From Primulina eburnea (Eukaryota > Streptophyta > Magnoliopsida > Lamiales > Gesneriaceae), in contig NW_027331258.1 in NCBI RefSeq assembly GCF_022965805.1, positions 36,001 to 100,000 on the forward strand: a DNA stretch of 64,000 bases. Direction: 5' to 3'. The notes beneath the pieces are model-generated. The model made no database searches. It was not told the origin of the DNA and saw only the letters and a program-made list of their open reading frames with translations. A program made the translations under genes and the position numbers. Shown here one piece after another: positions 1 through 10,687 of the stretch (position 1 is the stretch's first letter; each line of letters begins with the position of its first letter).

Positions 1-289
1 GCTTGTGTTCGGAACGTCCGATCACGTCTTCGGACCGTCCGAACTGGCTCCTCGCAGCTTCCGAACAGCTTCCACTTTGCTTCTGATCGGCACCTTTTCG
101 GAACGTCCGAACCAACTTCGGATCTTCCGAACGTAACTTTGTTCTTAATTTCCTGCATGCCTCAATATAAAACATTAGTACATTTTTAAGCCAAGTTTTG
201 GTATCATCAAAACAAAAACTTTGGGATATGTTACAGCATTAAAAACATTAATCTCATCCTCGAGATTTGTATGCGTTTAAGGCGTTACA
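1..289 (-). mobile_element. Partial LTR, family E, cut by the window edge
   Basis: On the minus strand this begins TGTAACGCC at 289, the usual TG start of a Gypsy LTR, and runs out of the window at 1. It carries a cluster of GC-rich palindromes at 8-131, as the other LTR families here do. It interrupts a family-C LTR, which resumes at 290. No coding potential is seen. The other end and the target duplication are outside the window, so the identification rests on the terminus and the internal motif. Confidence 0.55.
8..131. repeat. Four GC-rich palindromes, TTCGGAMCGTCCGAA type
   Basis: Near-perfect inverted repeats lie at 8-21, 29-43, 97-111 and 117-131. The core is TTCGGA, three central bases, TCCGAA. 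The position in the LTR matches that of the ACCGCGGGTGCGGT and GCGCTCGAGCGGT cassettes of the other families, but the sequence is unrelated. Function is unknown. Confidence 0.75.
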
Positions 290-1336
290 GGATTGATCAA
301 CTAATTGCATGCAATGCTCTGACTATGATTCAATCAATCCAATAAAACATTTGAATTCTCAATAGCATTTAAACAATCAATTTGGAAACTATATCTTTTC
401 TCTTGTATTCCCTTTTCAATAAATGAGACATACAATGCCTCCAATAGATAATCAATGGAATCAATATATAACAATGGATCAATTGAAGGGAATAACACTT
501 TGAAACCTTTGAAATACAATACATATAACATCATGTGAGCAAAAGGATGAAATTCCACTTACAAACCAATAGAACACCTCCAAACTATACTCTTGGTATA
601 CCACCTACAACAATAATCCATAAATAACACCAATATCAACTCTATATCCAAAAATACAAGTCAAATAATCCAATAAACCAACAACATCAACCTATAGCAT
701 CTCATTTCCAACACCATGATAGAACTCAACCAAAAACTTACCTTAGCTACCTCTCACCACGAAGAAGCTCGATCTCAACTCGGAAATCCAAACAAATCCA
801 AGAATCAAAGGTAGGAAACTAAAGAAATGGATGAAAACCCTTGCTAGAAGAGAGAAATCTCGAAAATGAGGGAAAGATAAGGATAAGGTATGGCCAACAA
901 CTCCAAAAAGTAACTTAAAAACTCGCCCATACCTAGACCGCGGGTGCGACAACACAAGGGCCGCGGGTGCGCTGAGCTCTCGGCACTCCACAAAAATCCT
1001 GAACCACGAACACCGCGGGTGCGGCGCTGCAAGCACCGCGGGTGCGGTGCACCCGCGGTGATGCTACGGCCCTCCAACTCTAAAATCAAGAACAGTCGAC
1101 CGCGGGTGCACTCCTTGCACTACCGCGGGTGCACTATGGCCACGGCAATGAACAAAATTCAACCACCCAAAATCGATCCGAAACTCTGAAACGAACAACC
1201 AACAACAACTAACACCTCAAGAACAATAACAACCAATAATACTATGGTCCAAAACACAACTCTAAACATCTAATCACATAACCCAAATAAACACATAAAG
1301 CTTAAACCGTACCGTACACCGGGCTCGGCTATTACA
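290..1336 (-). mobile_element. Partial family-C Gypsy LTR, inverted
   Basis: Reverse complement of the first two-thirds of the LTR found at 13575-15146 and 45887-47507. It begins TGTAATAGCCGAGC at 1336 and matches down to about 290, where family-E LTR replaces the rest. It contains the family's GC-rich cassettes and the conserved AG|GTAAGT site. At 1337 it abuts the same Copia sequence, at the same base, as the left edge of the 13575 LTR, so it is a copy of that locus and not an independent insertion. Confidence 0.85.
936..1135. repeat. ACCGCGGGTGCGGT-type cassettes in family-C LTR
   Basis: About eight copies of a 12-14 bp interrupted palindrome (ACCGC, four bases, GCGGT) and half-sites, spaced 10-40 bp apart with unrelated spacers. 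It is the inverted counterpart of 13780-13974. Confidence 0.8.
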
Positions 1337-1459
1337 CCATCGTGAAGCGGTTCTCGATGAATGAGTCCAAGAGAGGACATCTACCAATGTGTCATGGCGT
1401 GTCCCTATCCAAGTCTATGTCACCCAAGACTGATGCAGAGATAGCGGCGATGACGAGGA
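1337..1459 (+). pseudogene. Copia reverse-transcriptase scrap
   Basis: About 123 bp that translate to the RT stretch MKRFSMNESKRG to DAEIAAMTR of the Copia element at 12.8-18.3 kb, in inverted orientation. It carries the GTG codon (CACG on the other strand) specific to Copia copy 1 and not the ATG of copy 2, so it derives from copy 1 or its close ancestor. Homology to Copia ends near 1455, where Gypsy A gag sequence begins. It is too short to function. Confidence 0.85.
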
Positions 1460-1589
1460 ATCATTCAGAAATACCACATTATCCTCATATATCAATACAC
1501 AATTACGCACAATTTTGCTCAGAAAAAATAATTTTTCCCGCTTCTGGGACGCAGGGCAGGCTGCTGAGCTGACACTTAAGGTGGAGGAA

Positions 1590-2209
1590 CATACTGAGGA
1601 CCTCCTCGCCTTAGTCCCAGCTTCGGCTGCCTTAGCTCGTTCAACTGCATCTGTGTAGCTCGTAGGCAATCCAGAAACAACATATGTATACAAAGCAGGA
1701 TGTAAACCATTTACAAACCTGTTATATTTTGCCCTCGCATTCCCAGCTACGTGAGGTGCATACTTCACTAAAGTAGAAAACTTCGAAGCATACTCTGCAA
1801 CAGACATCGTTCTCTGCTGCAGATTATTAAACTCATTCTCCTGTGCAGTATAATAAGAAGGAGGAGAATATTGCTCCAAAAACTGGGCCTTGAAGACATA
1901 TCATGTGACTTCAATCCCGGCCTCTTTCAGTCCAATCTCAGCGGCTTCCCACCAAGATTTTAGCTCGGTCTTTCAGCGGATACAGAGCAAGTTTCAGTCT
2001 CCGAGCCTTGGAATACTCAACAATATTAAACAAGTGCTCGATATCCTTTAAGCCAAGGCCTCATCTCTTTCAGCACTCTCAGTGCCAAAGAACCTCGGTG
2101 GTTTCAGATCCTTGGAATCAAGCCATCACAACATCCATGGACAACCCTTCAAATTGCCCAACAATCCTCTCAGTACTGCTACTCGCAGTTTCATTTGTGT
2201 GATCCATCT
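1590..2209 (-). pseudogene. gag: Gypsy A gag, broken
   Basis: Capsid part of a Ty3/Gypsy Gag on the minus strand. A likely start ATG is at 2209, close to the PBS at 2402. Readable pieces include the PPRFFGTE region and the retrotransposon-gag core QERTMSVAEYASKFSTLVKYAPHVAG-like segment at about 1590-1880, with conserved YASKF and FVNGLHPALYTYV. Between 1890 and 2100 the frame shifts and stops occur. Beyond 1590 an open frame runs on toward 1415, but no nucleocapsid zinc knuckle is seen before the sequence breaks into the Copia scrap. Protease and pol of this copy are absent. Confidence 0.75.
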
Positions 2210-2401
2210 ACAAATCAAAAGATGAATATCACAATTTCATATCAATTTCATAATATCATCATCTCATAGCATCATCTCATCAGATACTTACTCAAATCAA
2301 CTCACATAAGAGCAAGTAATACAAATAACTCAAACACATACGCACAATTCATTTGTGCCTATTCACGTGTACACAAGACTCAATCGAGCATTCCGAGCTA
2401 T

Positions 2402-2413
2402 GCTCTGATACCA
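2402..2413 (-). promoter_or_regulatory. Primer binding site, initiator Met tRNA type
   Basis: The minus strand reads TGGTATCAGAGC, the 12 bases complementary to the 3' end of plant initiator-Met tRNA, six bases from the LTR end at 2420. It makes LTR 2420-4193 the 5' LTR of the gag scrap to its left. Confidence 0.85.
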
Positions 2414-2419
2414 CTCTAG

Positions 2420-4193
2420 TGTGGGGACCTTAGCTCCTAATCGTTATTACAATGCAATCTGATTAGGGTTAATTAATCACAGCGGAAAACGAGTTTAAAA
2501 TTTCTTTACAGTGAGCCCGAATCATTTCATTTGAATACTAAAAATAGTATTTAATCTCACGTCATAAACACGTCCACACGTAATCAAAACCAATCACATA
2601 CAAACAACGCATATCCTCGGGACATGCCCCGGTATATAGATACATATACATAGATATATACTGGGAACAAAATATAAACATCAACTCAAACTGTGACTCC
2701 CTCCAGAAGCACCCTCTCCGGTCTCCTGATATCCTGGAGTACCTGCCATTGTCCACACACAAAGACAACAACAGCCCCCCTTGGGGTGAGCAAAGCTCCG
2801 TATGGAACAACCAATCATATATACCACAGATATCTAAACAATGATATATGGTATGCAATGCATGTATGTCGTGGAAGTATCAGGTCAAATGCCCATCCAC
2901 TGAGCACATGTCAGAATCAAACGAATCACTATCAAATCAATGCTCGAGCTGGCACACCGGCCAATATGGGAATACACGTATGATAGCGTCGGCAAAGCGC
3001 CATCAAATCCCACATCTCATATCCAATCATATATGGGGCCACAAATGTCTATGTTTTACGGGTCATATAATACCAACATAGCAATTGTGTTCACAAACCC
3101 CGGAATCCTAATCCAATCATATCAAGGTATCCAAGGATCATAGCTCAACGTGCATGTCATGTATCGATGTATGCATAAAATGATGTGTGTTAATAAAACG
3201 TTCATTTCATACATCGATATTCACATCTCAATGTCATGTATGCCACATCAAATCAACACGTAGGCATATAGACACATATTCTCATCCAATCAATCCAACA
3301 TATATCATATAATACAGATACCTGTCGTATGTTACCCGGTCGCAACATACCTCAATTCTTCGTTCCAGTTGATGTAACTTGAAGATATCAGTATAATACT
3401 TTATCTACATCAATAACATACTCATTCCAATCAATAACATACTCCAAAATCATTAATATGAGTTTCAAATATCATTTGAAACTTCAAAAATTCATATCAA
3501 ATCAACAATTATATCATAATTCAATTCCGACTTCGATATGAGTTTCTTGTCGGTTATTCTACTACATATCAGAAATTCAACTCAATACATGATATTCCAG
3601 CACTTTGATATTTAGAGATGTTGGAACTAAAGAAATTACCCTCAATCAGAAGCCCTCGACGCGACGATCACAAATATATAACTTGTTTTCGCGTTTAGAG
3701 AGCGTTTCAAAGTCGATTTGGAAGAAAGAAATTTCGAAATCCGCGACTTATCTCGCGACTCTCGGTAAGAATGAAGAAGAATGAAAGAAAAATCTAATCT
3801 TTATCCTCACCGCTTCGCGCGCGGAGCGGTTGAATTCTCGCCCCCGAGCGCGAACATTTCTGGCCCCCGATCTTACTTGGGCCGAGCTCGGGCGGTTCAA
3901 AACATTACGCGCTCGGGCCGGTGTCTTCTTGCCGAACACTCATCATTTCAACCCTGGCGCTCGGGCGGTCATTTTCTACCGCCCGGGCGCCACACATTCT
4001 ATACAAAATTTAAATTTTGTACTATATTGGCGTCCGGCTTCTCCACTCGAGCTCTTAGAACGTCAATTCATATTCAACATTCATTTCTCAATTCATTGTC
4101 ACGTTGTACATCAAATACATAATCACATGATAAATTCATAAATTATCGATAATCGACACAGGGTTTACGATAGCATGATACACGGTCCTTACA
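2420..4193 (-). mobile_element. Gypsy A LTR, shared between two element copies
   Basis: A 1,774-bp LTR on the minus strand. It starts TGTAAGGACC at 4193 and ends GGTCCCCACA at 2420. A PBS lies at its left edge (2402-2413) and a polypurine tract at its right edge (4194-4207). It is therefore the 5' LTR for the gag fragment on the left and the 3' LTR for the pol fragment on the right. It contains GC-rich GCGCTCGGGCGGT cassettes (3815-3992) and a diverged form of the conserved stem-loop (about 2740-2785). Confidence 0.85.
3815..3992. repeat. GCGCTCGGGCGGT inverted cassettes in LTR A
   Basis: Several copies of a 13-bp GC-rich arm and its inverse. The clearest pair is near 3956-3992, where GCGCTCGGGCGGT is followed after a short AT-rich spacer by ACCGCCCGGGCGCC. 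The same cassette type occurs in LTRs F and G and in the Athila fragment. Confidence 0.75.
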
Positions 4194-4207
4194 TTTCTCC
4201 CCCTCTT
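4194..4207 (-). promoter_or_regulatory. Polypurine tract of Gypsy A
   Basis: The minus strand reads TAAGAGGGGGAGAAA immediately before the LTR start at 4193, the standard priming site for plus-strand DNA synthesis in chromoviruses. It shows that pol at 4272-5804 lies upstream of this LTR as its 3' end. Confidence 0.85.
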
Positions 4208-4271
4208 AAAAGATTTTGTCCTCGAAATCTCAAACATTTCTATATACATAACATTGGTAAACATACATATG

Positions 4272-5804
4272 TCACCAGTTATAGTACATATCAAAACTAA
4301 AATCAGAAAACGGATCAGAATACATAGAATACAATGGAACAGATGGACTAGCATCAAATAAATGCGGATATGCATCTCGCATTTTGCTTTCCAACTCCCA
4401 CGTCGATTCTTCAACACCATGGCGTGTCCATTGTACTCGTACTAGAGGAATCGATTTGTTTCTCAATATCTTTTCCTTTCGATCCATAATGCGAACAGGT
4501 TGTTCAACATAGGAAAGAGAAGGATCAAGTTCAACCTCGTCAGGTGCAAGTACATTTGATGGATCCGGTTCATATTTCCTCAACATAGAAACATGAAACA
4601 CATCGTGAATAGCGGATAGAGCTGGTGGCAATGCCAATCGATACGCAAGATCACCAACTCGATCCAGAATCTCGTATGGACCAACATAACGAGGAGATAA
4701 CTTCCCTCGCATGCCAAATCGAACAGTGTCTCTAAAGGGAGATATTTTCAAAAACACTCTGTCACCTTTCTTGAATTCCAAGGGTCGTCTTCGTTTATTC
4801 GCATAACTCGTCTGACGATCCTGAGCAGCTTTCATCCGCTGCCGAATCAACTGAACCTTATCGTTCATTTCCTGTATCATTTCAGGTCCCGTCAATTGTT
4901 TCTCACCAATTTCATCCCAGAATAACGGTGATCTACATCGTCTCCCATATAGAGCTTCAAACGGTGCCATACCGATACTCGTAGGAAAGCTATTATTATA
5001 AGAAAATTCAACCAATGGTAAGGCATCTTGCCATCCCATTCTGAAGTCCATCACAATTGCACGCAACATATCCTCTAAAGTCTGAATCGTACGCTCAGTT
5101 TGGCCATCAGTTTGAGGATGATAAGCAGTACTCATAGCCAAACGCGTACCCATCGCTTCCTGAAAACTAACCGAAAATTTAGAAGCAAACATGGGATCAC
5201 GGTCAGATACAATCGAGACAGGCAAACAGTGCAGTCTCACAACATTCTCAATGTGTAAACGGGTAATTCTCTTATAAGGATAAGTCCGCTCATACGGAAT
5301 AAAATACGCAGATTTCGAAAGCCGATCAATAATGACCCAAATAGCATCACATCCCTTGGGCGAACGAGGTAAATGAGTCAAAAAATCCATAGCAATATGT
5401 TCCCAATTCCATTTCGGGATTTCGAGACTATGGAGCAATCCTCCAGGTTTCATTCTCTCGGCTTTCACTTGCTGGCAGACAAGACATTTAAAAATAAACT
5501 CAGCAATGTCCTTCTTCATACGTCTCCACCAGAATTGAGGTCTCAATGTCAAATACATCTTTCGACCTCCAGGGTGAATACTGTATTTGCTACAATGTGC
5601 CTCTCGAAGAAGGGCAGATTTCAAATCAGAATCGTCAGGAACTACCAGCCGACCATTAAGTTGTAAAGAACCATCAGAAGAAATTTGGAATCCAGACTGA
5701 TGTCCAGCAGATACAAGTTCTTTCGACTTTTAGATCTGAGCATCGCTTCGTTGGGCCTTTCTTATTTTCGATATCAAATTTGGCTCAATTTGCAATGCTG
5801 AGAC
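4272..5804 (-). pseudogene. pol: Gypsy A pol: integrase plus chromodomain (Tekay type)
   Basis: A 450-codon open frame (5624-4272) holds the integrase. The HHCC zinc domain is at residues about 10, 17, 47 and 50. The DDE core has Asp in AMDFLTHLP, Asp in VSDRDPMF and Glu in GQTERTIQTLEDML. The C-terminal GPYEILDRVGDLAYRLALP domain is followed by a chromodomain (RVQWTRHGVEESTWE). Upstream to 5804 the RNase H-integrase linker is readable (LQIEPNLISKIRKAQ), but a TAA near 5731 interrupts it. RT and RNase H are missing because Gypsy B is inserted at 5805. Chromodomain integrases are known to direct chromoviruses into heterochromatin. Confidence 0.9.
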
Positions 5805-6100
5805 TGTGGGGACCCGGACGCTAATCATCTTCTTAATCATCGTTGGGATTTAATTATCAGTTCTGATAAACAGGGTCTAAAAATTTTTATTTTTAAAATA
5901 AACCTGCGGAAGGTAGTGGAATCTAAATAATATACATCTCAGTATAAAATACATTTCAGTATAAAAGTACAATACTGTACAAACTAAATCTAAGATTCAA
6001 TTACTAAATTCGAGTAAGAAAACCAAGTCTACAATAAGTCCGGAATCACCACGCTAACTCGTCTTCTCTCATCAGCTTCTTGACCCCGATCCAACCCCAC

Positions 6101-6148
6101 CTGTTGTCAGGCACACATACAAACAAGACAACAGCCGGATAACTCCGG
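6101..6148 (-). other. Conserved LTR stem-loop
   Basis: CTGTTGTC at 6101-6108 pairs with GACAACAG at 6127-6134 around an 18-nt loop, followed by the smaller palindrome CCGG..CCGG (6135-6148). The same structure lies at a similar distance from the 3' end of LTRs B2, F, G, H, D and the solo LTR at 18491. Confidence 0.7.
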
Positions 6149-7540
6149 TGAGAATAAATCCCAGTGTAAAACATGGTAAGCATGTATATAAACAATCTAA
6201 ATCATAAAACATGCTATCATGGATATATTCAAAGCAATAGATTTCATAATCTATGAAATCTACTCAAAATAAGCATGCAACTCAATTCAGATAAACATGC
6301 AATCTATATCAAATCATATAAACACAGGATATCATGTCTGAAAGCACTAAACATGGGTTTCATAATCTATGAAACCACATTTCTAAACACATGCAGTTCT
6401 AGACAAATCATATCTAGACTCGACTCAACTATAACTCTAGGGATCCCGGTGTGAATAAGACGTCAATGGCTGTCACCTACCCTCCCACTCGGGGTGACTG
6501 TACGTCTTATTCCTAGACTTCGGTCTGAGCTGTATCAACGACTGCAATAGGAGTTAGGGCTGCTCCTAAGCTGAGATACAGCGAACATCTAGATAGCTGA
6601 CAATGGCTGTCAACGACTCTCCTATCTCAATGCAATGCATAACAATCTGTAAACAATGCATAATCATCTCCACATATAAATAAATCATATTTAAATCAGA
6701 ATATAACAGTAATCTAGTATGTGATTTTATTGGGAAACTCAAATAAGATCTTATTTGAGTTATATCTTCCCGTATATCACATGAATTATACCTTTTCGTC
6801 CCTATCTGACGAAGACGATGATCTGTATTCAACTCTGTCCATATCAATCTGAAATGACAATATTGAATACGCTGTATCAGTAAATAACTCAATACACAAT
6901 CTGTTCTGATCAATACTCAAATCAGTATACAATCTGATCAATATCTGAACAAGATACAATCTGAGTCATATCGATAATATCACAATCTAATCGAGATCAT
7001 ATCTGAATCTGATCAATCTAACTCAACTGATGTTTCGACGGCATAACAATACAATCTGAAGAACCCCGTCAATCTAAACATCATATATATACCAGAACTC
7101 ATAAGCAATACTGACATAACTCCTAATCTCAATGATAACACAAATCTGATATCGAATCTCTGTCAATATCTTTCAAAATCATAATAATTACATAAATAAT
7201 CGGTTCTTTAATCTGTCTTCAATTCTACAATGTCTACAGTAGTAGAAACGCCATATCTGAATCATATGCAATTCTAGCAACATCATATTCTCAAAACATC
7301 CCAAAACGTAACAAATCTTACGTCCTTGTATAGCTCGAGTCGAGAGAAGCTCAAAACTGAAGTCGGATTTGAATTCTGATGGATGGATCTTCCACAATCG
7401 CCAATCTAAAAGGCGTAAGGATTTTCTATCAAAATCTTCGCCCCTTTCTCCATTTTTCTGATGAATTACGTGCCATTTATCTGTATATATACTGCATGCA
7501 CAATCTGAAACGTGGCATCATTTTTAAAGCAACACGCATG

Positions 7541-7858
7541 ACCGCGGGTGCGGTCATGACATGCACCGCGGTGCGGTCGTGCAATGCCTATCCTGGCATT
7601 TCTCGAAAGCTCAGACCGCGGGTGTGGTCCTTCCCATACCGCGGGTGCGGTAATGCTACGGGATTGCCACCGCGGGTGCGGTCTATTTTACACCGCAGGT
7701 GCGGTGTGGCTACGGGCAAAATGCTCAACTTTCTGTCCAGGCACCGCGGGTGCGGTCTTGTCTGGTACCGCGGGTGCGGTGATGCTTCGACCTTTCTTGC
7801 AAAAATCCACAATTGCATGACCGCGGGTGCACTCATGTTCTAGGCGCGGGTGCGGTCT
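7541..7858. repeat. ACCGCGGGTGCGGT cassette array in LTR B1
   Basis: About ten copies of the 14-bp interrupted palindrome ACCGC-GGGT-GCGGT, often in pairs with 9-10 bp spacers (for example 7541/7565, 7627/7648, 7670/7691, 7743/7767). Spacers are unrelated to each other. The array lies upstream of the minus-strand TATA box. Confidence 0.85.
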
Positions 7859-7985
7859 TGCAAATCCTATTTTCTCATGTCTTTTCTTCCCTCATTGCAT
7901 GTCATGCGTTTTCATATCTTCCGAATCTCTCGTTAATGAAGATTAATAATCTTGGTTATCGATTCTATAATTCTTGGGCCTTACA

Positions 7986-7999
7986 TTTCTCCCCCTCTT
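7986..7999 (-). promoter_or_regulatory. Polypurine tract of Gypsy B, copy 1
   Basis: The minus strand reads TAAGAGGGGGAGAAA next to the LTR start. The neighbouring GAACTCGAGGACGAACTC is the same as the sequence before the PPT of Gypsy D at 60,830-60,850, which places B and D in related lineages. Confidence 0.85.
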
Positions 8000-10687
8000 A
8001 GATCTGAGTTCGTCCTCGAACTCACAACAATCAATTCAAAGATATCAGAAGAAATGTATCACAGAGTTTAAACTAAACTCCCATATCTAATTCCAGTCGG
8101 GAATAAGAATTCGTTAAGTGTCATGTCATAACACTTCTTCAATTCTTCTGACAGAATCAGTCTCGCATTACTGGCTATACAACGTCCGTATAAACCAATC
8201 TACAGCTCATCACCTATCAGTACCATCTGCTGTTATCAAATCTGTTTCTTCCCAAACAAAGGCATCTACCATCTTTAGCTTCAAATACCAATCGTCATCA
8301 TCCGACATTGGGTTCTTAAATCTGTCCATTTTGAACTATCTTCATCTTCCTTTGAATTTTCTTCAAAAGAAATCTGTAGTAATCATCGTATACTGTCTTG
8401 TCTATAACTATCTCCTTACCTATCTGATAAGCTCATAGCTATTGTCACACAATGAATAAATCATATTAATTAGTGCTAACATCCAGCACCAAAGCTGTAT
8501 CAAAGTCTTCCAATATCTGGATAACATATTCTAACTGCCTGTCAATCTGTGAAACGATCTAAGAAAGAGTTCATGATATATTCTGTCACGAATACAAACT
8601 CAAGCAAAATCACAATCTGACATAATCTACTATGACATTCCGATCTTTCTGACCACTTTTCTGACACCGATCTGTGTCATTTGTCATGTTTGTACATTAT
8701 CTGGTACAAACTGATAGATATAGATTGAACAATCTGTCAATCTTAATCATATCATATTTCACAATCTGTAGAAAATGGCAGTAATTTCATTACGGATGCT
8801 ATAGAAATATACTCCCATTTCTATTTAAAACTATACAATTCTGTAATAAATCTTCTAATTTCTATCTTGCTGTCTTTTCTGTTAGCAATTCAGACGTATC
8901 AGTACAATTTCTGCCAACATTTCAATACAATTCTGTTATAACTGATCTCATCTGTCTATATCACAACTATCTGTTCGAATACAATACATTCTCAATCATC
9001 AGACTGAACACTGAATCCATGACTGTAAGCTTCTGACAATATCTGTTCTTTCTGATTCGAACTATTTGATATACACAAATCAGTCAATAATATAAATTAA
9101 AGAGGAAATAGTTACCTGATATTCGTCTCTGACTATCAATATCAAGCTTTGCTGTACAATTCTGACACATTCTGAGATCACAAGATAATCAACCTCATAC
9201 AAAACACAGAATCACATATCTGTTACTCTGTTCTGATTATTACAATCAAGTTCTGAACATTCTGATCATATTCTGAACTGTTGTAACTCTCGAAATCAAC
9301 TCTGATTCGGTTGAAACTGTATATACTCCCTCTAGTTCACCCTAATCTGTAGCATATACGGATTCAAACACAGTAATATCAAATTAGAAACGAAATATCA
9401 ATATCCTATACAGATCTAGTGAGTTCAATGAACTCATAAAACAAGGATTTCTGATAAATATCTTCATGTCATTCTGATCAACTGGTATATCTCATCTGCA
9501 AATAAATATGCTCCCAAAACAATATAAGATGTCTCAAATACTGATTTAGAACAATATTAATACTCAAGCAGATATAAAACAATAGTTGAACAAAATAATC
9601 TGTCAAATCAGACAAAATATATCTCTGACAATTCTGACATTTCTGAACTTTCTGGTCTTTCTGATATCGGTATCTTATCAGTCACTGATCGAAATCTCAA
9701 CGGTATCGAAATCCATCTGTATACTAACTTCAGATAACGCATACTCTGAATACAATCTGTTTCAAGCAGGATTCTTATCTGAACAATTTCTCTATACAAT
9801 CATTACAGTTCTCAGAATATTCAATACAATCTTCAAATATTCTATTCAGTCAATCAGATGCTGCAAATATATCAAAATTTCATAGATATAATGAGCATAG
9901 AATTCATCAGAATATCTCTGAATATACTGGTACATTCCAAAGAGTATCACTAAATCAGATGTACTCTTGATCGGTACTCTTCTACTGATCTTTCAATTTA
10001 TTCTGTATCATTCTGTACATTTAATATCATTCTGTATTGAATTCCAACATACAATCAATGTTTGATCTCAATTCAATTTTGAACTCTATCTTTCTAATAT
10101 AATACACAGATCTGAAATTTTATCTGGCTAATGTCTGACAACTCATACATCATTGACATATCTGTCAATGTTAGGCTCGATTTTAGTAGGTCTACTGAAT
10201 ACATAGGGATGCAATCTGCTCCTTTCTGTATTAATCGAGTCATATACAATACAGATATCAAAGGAATTCTAAATGTAGAATCCTTATCGTGGTATGTGCA
10301 CTGATCAGTCATCTCTGATCTGACTCTTACCATTTCTGGAAAAATTCTCCAATATGTCTATACTTGTTCAGCATATACATATCAATAATGCGTTCAAATC
10401 AGGAACACAAGTACATCATAAGCTATTTCTATTTCATTCTCATCTTACTGTAGTATACAATATACACAGAAATCTCTGATATCAACACTTCCTCGACAAG
10501 CAAGGACATCAATACTACAGTACGTACAAACCCAACAGATACAGCATATCTCCATGCAACTCAGTCAAAGATATTCTCAACAATTGCATTAGTATATATC
10601 AATACATATGCAATAGAATCATAAAGAATAGTACCTGTTGTAAATTCTGGATTTGTGTTTTCAATTGAACTCTGTTCCCTACAATCT
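7986..10687 (-). pseudogene. Gypsy B internal region, decayed pol
   Basis: 2.7 kb between the PPT and the Copia insertion with no long open frame. One recognisable piece, at 10333-10094, reads like the protease-to-RT linker of Gypsy [40 protein letters not shown]. The rest is AT-rich and full of AATCTGT/TCTGAC words, with only scattered hints of RT. It is shorter than the ~3 kb expected for RT, RNase H, integrase and chromodomain. Essentially the same sequence is repeated in the second B copy (31602-38189), so the decay predates the tandem duplication. Confidence 0.65.

Larger units (their letters stand above)
5805..7985 (-). mobile_element. Gypsy B LTR 1 (leftmost 3' LTR)
   Basis: A 2,181-bp LTR on the minus strand, starting TGTAAGGCCC at 7985 and ending GGTCCCCACA at 5805. 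A PPT adjoins its right side. Its left side has no PBS: it abuts Gypsy A pol, so 5805 is the true insertion border. It matches LTR B2 (25495-31601) closely, with scattered substitutions plus a ~45-bp gap in B2 near 26,980. Inside are a TATA-like TATATA at about 7484-7494, GC cassettes upstream of it (7541-7858) and the conserved stem-loop (6101-6134). Confidence 0.9.

Noticed and set aside
2402..2413. tRNA-like match at primer binding sites
   Set aside because: Only the 12-nt complement of the initiator-Met tRNA 3' end is present; no cloverleaf, so not a tRNA gene. Same for 25478, 47513 and 55994.
7584..7820. Small open frames rich in RGCGAV / TAGAV / HPRC peptides, repeated in many LTRs
   Set aside because: They are translations of the GC cassettes in one or another frame, differ in frame between copies, and have no conserved start. 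Same for 27200-27418, 46032-46366, 54181-54417 and 60854-61099.
7541..7858. CRISPR-like array: short repeats with unlike spacers
   Set aside because: The repeats are 14 bp, self-complementary, variable, with irregular spacers of about 9-40 bp, and lie in the LTRs of a plant genome. No cas genes.
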